A stretch of 44,346 bases of DNA from JAVBTR01 sp031556065 (GTDB lineage: Bacteria > Bacillota > Clostridia > Christensenellales > Aristaeellaceae), in assembly GCA_031556065.1 (NCBI GenBank), contig JAVBTR010000041.1:1-44346 (forward strand), in the 5' to 3' direction. A program made the position numbers and the translations under genes. The notes under the pieces were generated by a model. The model was given only the letters and a program-made list of their open reading frames with translations, was not told the origin of the DNA and did not search any database. Every line of letters starts with the position of its first letter. The stretch's first letter is position 1. Below, piece by piece: positions 30,397-38,713 of the stretch.

Positions 30397-31341
30397 ATGA
30401 AATGTCTTCGAAAAGCCATGTGCCTTTGCTGTATAATGGTTTTATGTATGGTCAGTTCTACTGGAAATGCTGTGGAGCCGATAATTCATATTGGAAATTG
30501 GAGCAACAATTCATCTAATGTGCATCAAGAAACCAATATAACCATTACAATTAATAACTACGGTTTTGGAGGCATGAACAATTCTAACGTAGAAGTTAAA
30601 AGCTCATCAGATGTGATTGAGAGTTTTAACTTATCGGCTCTCATGCCTTCAAAGGCAGAACCGGATATTCCGTGGTCTGACGTGGCGATAACTTCCTATC
30701 AAATCAGCAGAGGCAGTATTCTGCAGTTTGGATCATACCCGCAGCAATCATCTTCCAAGGCTTCTTCACCAATCGAATGGGTTGTGGTTGATATCGGCAT
30801 AGACCGCGTGCTGCTGGTATCTAAATATGGCATAGAGGCACAGGCCTTTCAAACAGGTAAAGTCGGAACCTGGGCTACAAGCTCATTGCGCACTTTTTTA
30901 AACAATGACTTCATTAAAAAGGCTTTCAGTGTTGACGAGCGTGCGCTAATACTCGATACAGCTATTCCGGCAACAGAGAAAAAGACGTATGAGTTCGATT
31001 ATTCAGACGGGGTAACAATCAAGGCAAATAAAGCGACAACAGATAAGGTGTTTGCTCTAAGTCTTGATGAGGTTCTTCGCTACTTCCCAACGTCAAAATC
31101 ACGGCTTGTCGAGATTACAGATTACGTTCGCAGTAAAAAGGCTTTTACAGACAAAGTAAACGGCCATTATGCCTATTGGTGGCTACGGGATGTGAACGTT
31201 GAATATAATAAACTGAAAAGATGCTGCATTCTTCATATTACAGGCGACGGCGAGCTTGGCGTAACTGGTCAGCAAAACTTGGCTAATTACGTTGTTCGGC
31301 CAGCAATGTGGGTTGATCTTTCATTCCTCATGAAAGAGTGA
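30397..31341 (+). CDS. Secreted DUF6273-type protein (last of cluster)
   Basis: A 314-residue exported protein. ATG at 30397 is preferred because GGGGAA sits 8 bases upstream; a GTG at 30391 is too close. Signal segment: AMCLCCIMVLCMVSSTGNA. The mature start carries IIHIGNWSNNSSNVHQETNI, the third instance of the cluster motif, followed by an Asn-rich ITINNYGFGGMNNSNVEV. The DUF6273-type domain (about 110-312) begins ILQFGSYPQQSSSKASSPIE then W and ends NYVVRPAMWVDLSF. This copy has the full classical entry 'FGsYPQ...IeW', unlike its two siblings. It ends the cluster just before a bidirectional hairpin. Function unknown. Confidence 0.75.
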   Translation: MKCLRKAMCLCCIMVLCMVSSTGNAVEPIIHIGNWSNNSSNVHQETNITITINNYGFGGMNNSNVEVKSSSDVIESFNLSALMPSKAEPDIPWSDVAITSYQISRGSILQFGSYPQQSSSKASSPIEWVVVDIGIDRVLLVSKYGIEAQAFQTGKVGTWATSSLRTFLNNDFIKKAFSVDERALILDTAIPATEKKTYEFDYSDGVTIKANKATTDKVFALSLDEVLRYFPTSKSRLVEITDYVRSKKAFTDKVNGHYAYWWLRDVNVEYNKLKRCCILHITGDGELGVTGQQNLANYVVRPAMWVDLSFLMKE

Positions 31342-31381
31342 CACAGCGGGCGGAAGCCAGAATCATGCTGCGCTGAGGAAT

Positions 31382-31423
31382 ATGAAAACGGGAAATCATC
31401 TAATGATGATTCCCCGTTTTCAT
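31382..31423. terminator. Bidirectional terminator hairpin
   Basis: ATGAAAACGGG (31382-31392) pairs perfectly with 31413-31423, and inside it AATCATC (31394-31400) pairs with GATGATT (31405-31411). Placed between the DUF6273 cluster and the converging tRNA gene, it can terminate both. Its last base is the final A of the tRNA CCA end. Confidence 0.75.
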
Positions 31424-31499
31424 GGTCTGGGTGAGAAGATTCGAACTTCCGGCCTCTTGAACCCCATTCAAGCACGCTACCAAGCTGCGCCACACCCAG
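31423..31499 (-). tRNA. tRNA-Pro (anticodon GGG)
   Basis: On the minus strand the acceptor arms CTGGGTG and CACCCAG pair fully, followed by A and an encoded CCA. The D arm has GCGC-AGCTTGGTA-GCG, the anticodon stem CTTGA/TCAAG encloses ATGGGGT (anticodon GGG, reading Pro CCC), and the T arm contains TTCGAAT. Length is 77 bases. It resembles bacterial tRNA-Pro throughout. A consensus promoter lies just upstream. Confidence 0.95.
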
Positions 31500-31527
31500 A
31501 TACTGTTTGCTCAAGCGAACAAAAGCT

Positions 31528-31556
31528 ATTTTAATCTAAGAGGCAGGTTTTGTCAA
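31528..31556 (-). promoter_or_regulatory. tRNA-Pro promoter
   Basis: On the minus strand TTGACA (31551-31556), exactly 17 bases, then TAAAAT (31528-31533), 28 bases before the mature tRNA 5' end. It is near the housekeeping consensus. Confidence 0.8.
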
Positions 31557-31590
31557 TAGGTATTTATCAAAAATTTCTTCTTTTTGCATC

Positions 31591-31619
31591 TTGCAGTTTT
31601 TGACGGATAAGGTTATAAT
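31591..31619 (+). promoter_or_regulatory. pyr operon promoter
   Basis: TTGCAG (31591-31596), a 17-base spacer and a perfect TATAAT (31614-31619). The predicted leader to the pyrC start is only about 28 bases, too short for a PyrR-type antiterminator/terminator pair, and none is seen. Confidence 0.7.
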
Positions 31620-31653
31620 AATAAGGATACAAAGATGCTAAGGAGGTATGGCG

Positions 31654-32919
31654 GTGCGAACGCTGTTAAAAGGCGCTACGGTGCATCTGAAGGATGGGGC
31701 GCAGGTGAAGGATATCGTCATTGAAGAGGGCCTCATTACTGGTATTGATAATTTGTCGGGATTGGTGTTTGATCAGGTGAAGAACCTTGATGGCCTTCAC
31801 GTTTTTCCGGGTTTCGTTGATGTTCATGTGCATCTTCGGGAGCCGGGATTTTTTTATAAAGAAACCATTAAAACCGGCACAAGGGCTTCTGCTAAGGGCG
31901 GGTTCACCAGCGTGTTCACCATGCCCAACCTAAACCCAGCGCCAGATACCTTGGAAAACCTGAAGGCCCAGCTGGATATTATTGAAAAGGACGCGGTAAT
32001 CGACGTGTACCCTTACGGCTGCATTACCATGGGGCAAAAGGGTGTGGGGGAATTAAGCCGTATGGAGGATATGGCCCCTTATGTAAAGGGCTTCAGCGAC
32101 GATGGACGGGGCGTGCAGACGGAAGAATTGATGACCGCCGCCATGAATGAGGCCAAACGCCTTAACAAGATTATCGTGGCCCACTGCGAAGATAACAGCG
32201 AGCTGAACCCAGGCGGGGCTATCCATGAAGGGGAGTACGCTAAAAAGCACGGCATTGGGGGCATCAATTCCAGATCGGAATACGCCCAGGTGGAGCGGGA
32301 TATTGAGCTTGTTAAGAAAACCGGCTGCAAGTACCACGTGTGCCATGTATCCACCAAGGAAAGCGTGGATTTGATTCGCATGGCTAAAAAAGAGGGCATG
32401 GACATCACCTGCGAAACCGCGCCCCATTACCTGATTTTGACCGACGACGATCTAAAGGACGAAGGCCGCTTTAAAATGAACCCGCCCCTTCGGGAATGGG
32501 CCGATCGGGAAGCGCTGATCGAAGGCATATTGGATGGCACCATCGATATGATCGCCACCGATCACGCCCCCCATAGCGCGGATGAAAAGAGCAAGGGCCT
32601 TGGGGGCAGCCTGTTTGGCATTGTGGGCATTGAAAGCTGCTTCCAGCTGATGCTGACCCGCTTTGTTCGGCCCGGGATACTAACCCTTGAAAAGCTGATG
32701 GCGCTGATGGTCTATAACCCAGCTAAGCGTTTCGGGATCAGCGCCGGGCTGGAGCCTGGCCAGGCTGCCTCCCTGACAGTGTGGGACCTTGAAAAGCAAG
32801 AGACCATCCAACCGGAAAAATTCCTTTCCATGGGAAAGGCTACGCCCTTTGAAGGGGAAACCGTTTACGGCCAATGCAAGCTTACTCTTTTAAAAGGGGA
32901 AACCGCTTATGAATTTTAA
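31654..32919 (+). CDS. pyrC: Dihydroorotase
   Basis: A 421-residue class I dihydroorotase, third step of pyrimidine synthesis (carbamoyl-aspartate to dihydroorotate), cytosolic, zinc dependent. Metal ligands start with VDVHVHLREPG (H58 and H60 by the chosen start); later IIVAHCED, YHVCHVSTKES and the catalytic ATDHAPHSADEK are present. The start is GTG at 31654: AAGGAGGT ends at 31647, which touches the ATG at 31648 but is six bases from this GTG. It is the first gene of the pyr operon, and its last 11 bases overlap pyrK. Length is normal. Confidence 0.95.
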   Translation: MRTLLKGATVHLKDGAQVKDIVIEEGLITGIDNLSGLVFDQVKNLDGLHVFPGFVDVHVHLREPGFFYKETIKTGTRASAKGGFTSVFTMPNLNPAPDTLENLKAQLDIIEKDAVIDVYPYGCITMGQKGVGELSRMEDMAPYVKGFSDDGRGVQTEELMTAAMNEAKRLNKIIVAHCEDNSELNPGGAIHEGEYAKKHGIGGINSRSEYAQVERDIELVKKTGCKYHVCHVSTKESVDLIRMAKKEGMDITCETAPHYLILTDDDLKDEGRFKMNPPLREWADREALIEGILDGTIDMIATDHAPHSADEKSKGLGGSLFGIVGIESCFQLMLTRFVRPGILTLEKLMALMVYNPAKRFGISAGLEPGQAASLTVWDLEKQETIQPEKFLSMGKATPFEGETVYGQCKLTLLKGETAYEF

Positions 32920-33631
32920 AGTGACCCTCAACCAGGCGCTCACCGCCAGCGTCTATAAAATGGAGCTAACGGGCGATACAAGCGCCATTACAAAGCCGGG
33001 GCAGTTTGTGCAAATTCAGTTGCCCCATTTCTACCTCCGTCGGCCTATTTCCGTGTGCGATTGGGCGGAAAACAGCCTGACGCTGATCTACAAGGCAGTG
33101 GGACAGGGAACCGAGGCCATGACTCAAATGCCCGTGGGTACGCAGCTGGATTTGCTTACCGGCCTTGGCAACGGTTACGATTTATCCGATCGCTGGCAGG
33201 CACCTTTGCTCATTGGCGGCGGCGTGGGTATACCTCCTCTTTACGCTCTTGGCAAAAAGCTCCTTGAACAAGGCAGCAAGCCTACGGTGATTCTGGGCTT
33301 TAACACAAAGGAAGAGGTCTTTTTAAAGGAAGCTTTCGAAGACCTTGGCGTGAAAACCATTGTTACCACGGTGGATGGTTCCATGGGTGAAAGGGGCTTT
33401 GTAACAACAGCTATGGCGGGTCTCACCTACGACGGCCTTTACACCTGCGGCCCGGAGCCCATGCTCAAGGCAGTTTACAGCATCGCTGCAACCTCTGGCC
33501 AGTACAGCTTTGAAGAGCGGATGGCCTGCGGCTTTGGGGCCTGCATGGGCTGCTCCTGCAAGACAAAATACGGTTACAAGCGCATCTGCAAGGATGGCCC
33601 GGTGCTTAGGAAGGAGGAGATCGTATGGTAA
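32909..33631 (+). CDS. pyrK: Dihydroorotate dehydrogenase B, electron-transfer subunit
   Basis: A 240-residue iron-sulfur flavoprotein that passes electrons from dihydroorotate oxidation to NAD+. FAD-binding YLRRPISVCDW, NAD-binding LLIGGGVGIPPLYAL and the 2Fe-2S cysteine pattern C-x4-C-x2-C plus a later C (ACGFGACMGCSC, then RICKDG) are all present. It works as a heterotetramer with PyrD encoded next. The start overlaps pyrC by 11 bases and the end overlaps pyrD by 7, so the subunits are translationally coupled. Its presence shows the NAD-linked type IB system, usual in anaerobic Firmicutes. Confidence 0.95.
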   Translation: MNFKVTLNQALTASVYKMELTGDTSAITKPGQFVQIQLPHFYLRRPISVCDWAENSLTLIYKAVGQGTEAMTQMPVGTQLDLLTGLGNGYDLSDRWQAPLLIGGGVGIPPLYALGKKLLEQGSKPTVILGFNTKEEVFLKEAFEDLGVKTIVTTVDGSMGERGFVTTAMAGLTYDGLYTCGPEPMLKAVYSIAATSGQYSFEERMACGFGACMGCSCKTKYGYKRICKDGPVLRKEEIVW

Positions 33632-34539
33632 GAACAGATGTGAGCCTTTCCGGCCTGCACCTTGATAACCCGGTGATCCCCGCCAGCGGCACCTTCGGCT
33701 TTGGCAAGGAGTTCAGGGATTTTTACGATATCAACATCTTAGGCTCCTTTTCCTTCAAAGGAACTACCTTAGAAAGCCGCTTTGGCAACGATACCCCCCG
33801 GATTGCCGAATGCACCAGTGGCATGATCAACGCCGTGGGACTGCAAAACCCAGGGGTTCATCATGTGATCGCCCATGAACTGCCGGAGCTTAAAACCTAC
33901 TTCCATAAGCCTGTAATCGCCAACATCTCCGGCTTTTCCATCGACGAATACGTGGAGTGCTGCCGCCTGATCGATCAAGAGGAGCAGGTGGGTATCATCG
34001 AGGTGAACATCTCCTGCCCCAATGTCCATAACGGGGGCATGGCCTTCGGGACAGACTGCCACAACGCGGCGGCGGTGACTAAGGCGGTGAAAAAGGTTAC
34101 CACCAAGCCGGTTTACATTAAGCTTAGTCCCAATGTGACAGATATCGTGTCCATCGCCAAGGCCTGCGAGGATGGGGGCGCCGATGGCATCAGCCTGATT
34201 AACACCCTTCTTGGCATGCGGATCGATTTAAAAACAAGAAAGCCCATCATTAAAAACATCATGGGGGGCTTTTCAGGCCCGGCCATTTTCCCCGTAGCGC
34301 TGCGGATGGTGTACCAAGTAGCAAAAGCCGTGAAGGTGCCTGTGATGGGCATGGGCGGCGTAGCCACAGCCAGGGACGTGATCGAAATGATGCTGGCCGG
34401 GGCCACAGCGGTGCAGGTAGGGGCGCAGAACCTGGTAGACCCATATGCCTGCAAGCGCATTATTGAAGATTTGCCGCTGGAAATGTCCAAGCTGGGCATT
34501 GAAAGCTTGCAAGATATTATAGGAGGGGTACAAGCATGA
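33625..34539 (+). CDS. pyrD: Dihydroorotate dehydrogenase B, catalytic subunit
   Basis: A 304-residue FMN enzyme, fourth step of pyrimidine synthesis (dihydroorotate to orotate). Barrel entry LDNPVIPASGTFGFGKEF. The active-site base is the cysteine in VNISCPNVHNGG, diagnostic of class 1. FMN-phosphate binding is seen in MGMGGVATARDVIEMMLAGA. AGGAGGAG lies before the ATG within the pyrK end. It pairs with PyrK and shares a four-base ATGA overlap with pyrF. All expected residues are intact. Confidence 0.96.
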   Translation: MVRTDVSLSGLHLDNPVIPASGTFGFGKEFRDFYDINILGSFSFKGTTLESRFGNDTPRIAECTSGMINAVGLQNPGVHHVIAHELPELKTYFHKPVIANISGFSIDEYVECCRLIDQEEQVGIIEVNISCPNVHNGGMAFGTDCHNAAAVTKAVKKVTTKPVYIKLSPNVTDIVSIAKACEDGGADGISLINTLLGMRIDLKTRKPIIKNIMGGFSGPAIFPVALRMVYQVAKAVKVPVMGMGGVATARDVIEMMLAGATAVQVGAQNLVDPYACKRIIEDLPLEMSKLGIESLQDIIGGVQA

Positions 34540-35234
34540 GTAGAGACGTTATCATTGCACTGGATTTTGAGAACGCAGAAAAGGCACTTCAATTCCTGGA
34601 TGCGTTCGAGGATGAAAAACCCTTTGTCAAAATCGGGATGGAACTGTATTATGCCCAGGGCCCCAGCATTGTTAAAAAGGTGAAGGAGCGGGGCCACAAG
34701 GTCTTTCTGGATCTAAAGCTTCACGATATTCCCAACACGGTTATGAAATCCATGGCAGTGCTTAATAAGCTTGATGTGGATATGACCAACCTGCACGCCG
34801 CCGGCACCATCGATATGATGGAGGCTGCCTTAAAAGGCCTTACAAAAGAAGACGGCACACACCCCATTTTGCTGGCGGTGACTCAATTGACTTCCACCAG
34901 CGAGGAGCGGATGCAAAAAGAACTGTGGATCGAAAAGCCCATTGCCGAAACTGTGAAGCACTACGCCATGAACGCGAAAAAAGCAGGGCTTAACGGCGTG
35001 GTTTGTTCCCCTCTGGAAGCCAAACTGGTGAAGGAAGCCTGCGGGGAAGAATTCACCACCGTCACCCCCGGCATCCGCTTTGCCGACGGGGATGCAGGCG
35101 ACCAGGTGCGGATTATGACCCCGGAAAAGGCCAAGGACAACGGCTGCGATTACATTGTGGTGGGCCGCCCCATTACCGCCGCCCAGGACCCTGTAGCAGC
35201 CTACCGCCGCTGCGTTAAAGAGTTTTTAGGATAA
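34536..35234 (+). CDS. pyrF: Orotidine-5'-phosphate decarboxylase
   Basis: A 232-residue barrel enzyme that decarboxylates OMP to UMP, the final step. The catalytic D-K-D set is in VFLDLKLHDIPNTV. Phosphate-binding TPGIRF and VVGRPITAAQDP are present near the C-terminus. Length fits the short bacterial group I family. Four-base overlap with pyrD upstream; pyrE follows after 20 bases with its own AAGGAGG. No odd features. Confidence 0.96.
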   Translation: MSRDVIIALDFENAEKALQFLDAFEDEKPFVKIGMELYYAQGPSIVKKVKERGHKVFLDLKLHDIPNTVMKSMAVLNKLDVDMTNLHAAGTIDMMEAALKGLTKEDGTHPILLAVTQLTSTSEERMQKELWIEKPIAETVKHYAMNAKKAGLNGVVCSPLEAKLVKEACGEEFTTVTPGIRFADGDAGDQVRIMTPEKAKDNGCDYIVVGRPITAAQDPVAAYRRCVKEFLG

Positions 35235-35254
35235 TAATAAGGAGGAAAACACAA

Positions 35255-35884
35255 ATGGAAAAGCTTATTGCCAAGGATTTACTCTCCATCGAAGCCGTGT
35301 TTCTGCGCCCTGAAAACCCCTTTACCTGGGCCAGTGGCATTAAGAGCCCTATTTACTGTGACAACCGCCTGACCTTAACCGATGTAAAGGTCCGCACCGA
35401 CGTGGAAACGGGCCTGGCGAAGCTGATTAAAGACCATTACCCTGAGTGTGAGGTGCTTATGGGCACCAGCACCGCGGGCATTGCCCATGCGGCCATTACC
35501 GCCCACCTGATGAACCTGCCCATGGGCTATGTGCGCTCCGGCGCCAAGGACCATGGCCGCACCAACCAGATCGAAGGCAAATTGGAAAAAGGCCAGAAGG
35601 TGGTTGTGGTGGAGGATTTGATCTCCACCGGCGGCAGCGTGATCGAAGTGGTGGATGTGCTTCGGGAAGCCGGGGCCGAGGTGCTGGGCATCGTATCCAT
35701 CTTTACTTACGGCATGAAAAAGGGCCTGGACCGCCTTAAAGCTGCCAATGTAAAAAACATCAGCCTTTCTAACTTCGATGTGCTGGTGAATGTGGCCAGC
35801 GAGGAAGGCTATATCAAGCATGAAGACATCGATCGGTTGATCGCTTTTAGAAACAATCCTTCTGATGAAAGCTGGATGAAATAA
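35255..35884 (+). CDS. pyrE: Orotate phosphoribosyltransferase
   Basis: A 209-residue enzyme joining orotate with PRPP to give OMP, the fifth step. The PRPP-binding motif VVVVEDLISTGGSV and the upstream FTWASGIKSPIYCDNR (substrate loop) are intact. AAGGAGG sets the ATG at 35255. Its TAA overlaps the pyrB ATG by one base (TAATG), so translation is coupled. The protein functions as a dimer in the cytosol. Confidence 0.96.
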   Translation: MEKLIAKDLLSIEAVFLRPENPFTWASGIKSPIYCDNRLTLTDVKVRTDVETGLAKLIKDHYPECEVLMGTSTAGIAHAAITAHLMNLPMGYVRSGAKDHGRTNQIEGKLEKGQKVVVVEDLISTGGSVIEVVDVLREAGAEVLGIVSIFTYGMKKGLDRLKAANVKNISLSNFDVLVNVASEEGYIKHEDIDRLIAFRNNPSDESWMK

Positions 35885-36798
35885 TGCGTCATTTAATTGA
35901 TATTATCGATCTGACCACCACGGAAATCGATGAGCTGATCACTGTGGCCAAGGATATTATGGGCAACCCTGAAAAATACCAAGCAGCCATGAGCCACAAA
36001 AAGCTGGCCACCCTGTTTTTTGAACCCAGCACCCGCACTAGGTTAAGCTTTGAAGCGGCCATGTACGAGCTTGGGGGCCATGTGCTTGGTTTCTCATCTG
36101 CCGATTCCTCCTCCGCCACCAAGGGCGAAAGCGTAGGGGATACCATCCGCATGGTCTCAAGCTACGCGGATATTATTGCCATGCGCCACCCCAAGGAGGG
36201 CGCGCCCATGGCGGCTATTAAGGTGGCTGGGGTGCCTGTTATCAACGCAGGGGACGGGGGCCACAACCATCCCACCCAGACACTGACAGATTTGCTGACC
36301 ATCCATCAAGAAAAAGGGCGGCTGAATCATTTGGTGGTAGGCCTTTGCGGGGATTTAAAGTTTGGACGCACAGTGCATTCCCTGGTGAATGCCATGGTGC
36401 GCTATGAGGGGATTGAGTTCCTGTTCATTTCTCCTAATGAACTGAAAATGCCTGATTATTTAAAGGACATGCTGGATGAAAAGGGCGTTAAATACCGGGA
36501 AGTGATTAGCCTGGATGCGGTGATGCCGGAGCTGGATGTGCTTTATATGACAAGGGTACAAAAGGAGCGCTTCTTTAACGAAGCGGACTATGTGCGCCTG
36601 AAGGACAGCTACATTCTGGATCCGAAAAAGCTGGAAACAGCTAAAAAGGATTTGGCCATTATGCACCCTCTGCCCAGGGTAAACGAAATTTCCACCAAGG
36701 TGGACGACGATCCCCGGGCTTGCTACTTCCGGCAAGCCTTGTACGGCAAGTATATCCGCATGGCGCTGATTCTGAAACTGATGAAGGAAAGGGGCTAA
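35884..36798 (+). CDS. pyrB: Aspartate carbamoyltransferase, catalytic subunit
   Basis: A 304-residue catalytic chain, committing step of pyrimidine synthesis (carbamoyl phosphate plus aspartate). Carbamoyl-phosphate site FFEPSTRTRLSFE, then SSSATKGES, NAGDGGHNHPTQ and MHPLPRVNE are all intact. It forms trimers that join PyrI, encoded 4 bases later, into the regulated holoenzyme. Carbamoyl phosphate must come from a CarAB encoded elsewhere. Confidence 0.96.
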   Translation: MRHLIDIIDLTTTEIDELITVAKDIMGNPEKYQAAMSHKKLATLFFEPSTRTRLSFEAAMYELGGHVLGFSSADSSSATKGESVGDTIRMVSSYADIIAMRHPKEGAPMAAIKVAGVPVINAGDGGHNHPTQTLTDLLTIHQEKGRLNHLVVGLCGDLKFGRTVHSLVNAMVRYEGIEFLFISPNELKMPDYLKDMLDEKGVKYREVISLDAVMPELDVLYMTRVQKERFFNEADYVRLKDSYILDPKKLETAKKDLAIMHPLPRVNEISTKVDDDPRACYFRQALYGKYIRMALILKLMKERG

Positions 36799-36802
36799 GA
36801 GA

Positions 36803-37222
36803 ATGAATATCGATAGCATCAACCGCGGCATCGTTTTAGATCATATTAAGGCGGGAAAAGCCATGGAAATTTACCGCTACCTGAACCTGGACAGCCTCAC
36901 CTGCTCCGTGGCCATTATTAAAAACGTGAAATCCCGGGCCATGGGTCATAAAGACATCATTAAGGTGGATGAGGAATTCGATCTGGATTTAGATATTTTA
37001 GGCTATATCGATCCGGATATCACCATCAATATCATCGATGGGGGCAAGGTGGTGGAAAAGAAGCGGGTAACATTGCCCCAGCGGCTTACCAATGTCATCA
37101 AGTGCAAAAACCCCCGGTGCATCACCTCATCGGAAACCGATCTGGATCATATTTTCAAGCTGTGCGATACCAAGAAACGGGTCTACCGCTGCCTTTACTG
37201 CGAATCGCAAAACAAAGCATAA
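36803..37222 (+). CDS. pyrI: Aspartate carbamoyltransferase, regulatory subunit
   Basis: A 139-residue regulatory chain that binds nucleotides and tunes PyrB. The N-terminal allosteric domain contains INRGIVLDHIKAGKAMEIYR. The C-terminal zinc domain has the four cysteines as C-x4-C (KCKNPRC) and C-x2-C (YRCLYC). The start follows AAAGGGGCTAAGAGA. With no PyrR gene or attenuator visible here, feedback on this subunit may be a main control point. A terminator hairpin follows at 37279. Confidence 0.95.
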   Translation: MNIDSINRGIVLDHIKAGKAMEIYRYLNLDSLTCSVAIIKNVKSRAMGHKDIIKVDEEFDLDLDILGYIDPDITINIIDGGKVVEKKRVTLPQRLTNVIKCKNPRCITSSETDLDHIFKLCDTKKRVYRCLYCESQNKA

Positions 37223-37278
37223 GCAATAGAAGGAATAAGGCAAACCATAGGCGAATTGTATAAGGTCACATTTCACAT

Positions 37279-37304
37279 ATCAGCGTGATGCCATTCACGC
37301 TGAT
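37279..37304 (+). terminator. Terminator-like hairpin after pyrI
   Basis: ATCAGCGTG (37279-37287) pairs with CACGCTGAT (37296-37304) around an 8-base loop and is followed by TCCTTTATTCTT. It lies 32 bases before the MATE start, so it may also attenuate the exporter genes. Confidence 0.65.
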
Positions 37305-37335
37305 TCCTTTATTCTTAAGAACAGGCAGGCAAAAA

Positions 37336-38712
37336 ATGAGTACGTTCGCAAACAACCTCTCCCAGGGTAATCTAACTAAGAATATCATTCGGTTTTCCCT
37401 TCCCTTTCTGATTTCCAATATTGTCCAATCCTTATACAACGTGGCGGATATGCTGATCGTCGGCAACTTCTGCGGCGCGGCAGCCATGTCCGGGGTAAAT
37501 ATTGGCGGCCAGGTTACCTTTATTCTAACCAATACCGTCTTTGGCCTTTGTACCGGCGCAACGGTTTTGATCGCCCAATACATTGGCGCGAAAAAAGAAA
37601 AGAAGATCGAAGCCACTATTGCTACATTGCTTACCATGCTTTTGATGATCGCCGTGGCCATCACCATTGTTATCTTTGCCTTTAAAGAGCCCATTCTGCG
37701 GTTGATTAAAACCCCGGCGGAATCCTTCCAGGATGCCAACGAGTACCTTGCGGTGACATTGATCGGTATTATTTTCATTTTCGCCTACAATGCCCTTAGT
37801 GCTATTTTGCGAGGCATGGGGGATTCAAAAAAACCTTTTTATTATGTGCTTATCGCCTGCTTTACCAATATTGGTTTGGATTTCATTTTGGTAGCAGGGT
37901 TTAAGATGGGCGCATTCGGTGCGGCCCTGGCGACGGTTATTTCCCAGGCGCTGAGCGTGGTGCTTTGCGTTATTAATATGGTAAAGAATAAATTCTATTT
38001 CGATTTTAAGCCCCGCTCCTTTAGGATCGATAAAAAGCAGGCGGCGCTGATTTTCAAAATCGGCCTGCCCAGCTGCATTCAAAACGGGGTGACCAGCTTG
38101 TCGTTCCTGTTTATTACTACCCTTGTCAACGGGTTTGGGGTGTGGGCGTCCGCAGCGGCCGGAGCGGCTGGCAAGTTCAACAGCTTTGCCATTATGCCTG
38201 CCATTGCCATGAGCGCCTCTATTTCAACCATCAGCGCCCAGAATATCGGGGCAAATAAGTGGGACAGGGCCATTAAAACCTGCGTGATCGGTACCACCAT
38301 CGCCATGGTTATTTCCCTTGCGGTGTTTGCCTTGGTGCAATTGTTCCCGGCGCAGATCATGGGCCTGTTCGGAAAAGAGCAGGAAATGATCGGCCAGGGT
38401 GTGATCTATATGCGCACCTTCAGCTTCGATTATTTGATCGTGCCCTTCGTATTCTGCATTAACGGCTTATTCGTAGGTGCTGGACATACCGTATTTTCAC
38501 TGGTCACCAGTCTTCTTTCCTCCCTTGTTTTGCGGGTGCCGGTGTCTTATCTGTTCGGTATTAGCATGGGCATGGGGCTTTCCGGTGTGGGCCTGGGCGC
38601 GCCTGCGGCTTCCTTTGGGTCGCTGCTGTTGATTATCGGCTTCCTAATCTCCGGCAAATGGCGGCATAACGCTGTGGGTAAAAACACCTCAATAGATATT
38701 GCAGAGGATTAA
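37336..38712 (+). CDS. MATE-family efflux transporter (first)
   Basis: A 458-residue, twelve-helix exporter of the MATE family (NorM/DinF branch), which expels drugs or metabolites using sodium or proton gradients. Family start: LTKNIIRFSLPFLISNIVQS then LYNVADMLIVG; the second half repeats it with FKIGLPSCIQNG. NALSAILRGMGDSKKPFYYV is typical. ATG at 37336 follows AGGCAGG and gives the normal N-terminus; a longer in-frame start at 37285 falls inside the hairpin and is rejected. It shares a tail-to-head join (1 base) with a second MATE gene. Substrate unknown. Confidence 0.93.
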   Translation: MSTFANNLSQGNLTKNIIRFSLPFLISNIVQSLYNVADMLIVGNFCGAAAMSGVNIGGQVTFILTNTVFGLCTGATVLIAQYIGAKKEKKIEATIATLLTMLLMIAVAITIVIFAFKEPILRLIKTPAESFQDANEYLAVTLIGIIFIFAYNALSAILRGMGDSKKPFYYVLIACFTNIGLDFILVAGFKMGAFGAALATVISQALSVVLCVINMVKNKFYFDFKPRSFRIDKKQAALIFKIGLPSCIQNGVTSLSFLFITTLVNGFGVWASAAAGAAGKFNSFAIMPAIAMSASISTISAQNIGANKWDRAIKTCVIGTTIAMVISLAVFALVQLFPAQIMGLFGKEQEMIGQGVIYMRTFSFDYLIVPFVFCINGLFVGAGHTVFSLVTSLLSSLVLRVPVSYLFGISMGMGLSGVGLGAPAASFGSLLLIIGFLISGKWRHNAVGKNTSIDIAED

Positions 38713-38713
38713 A

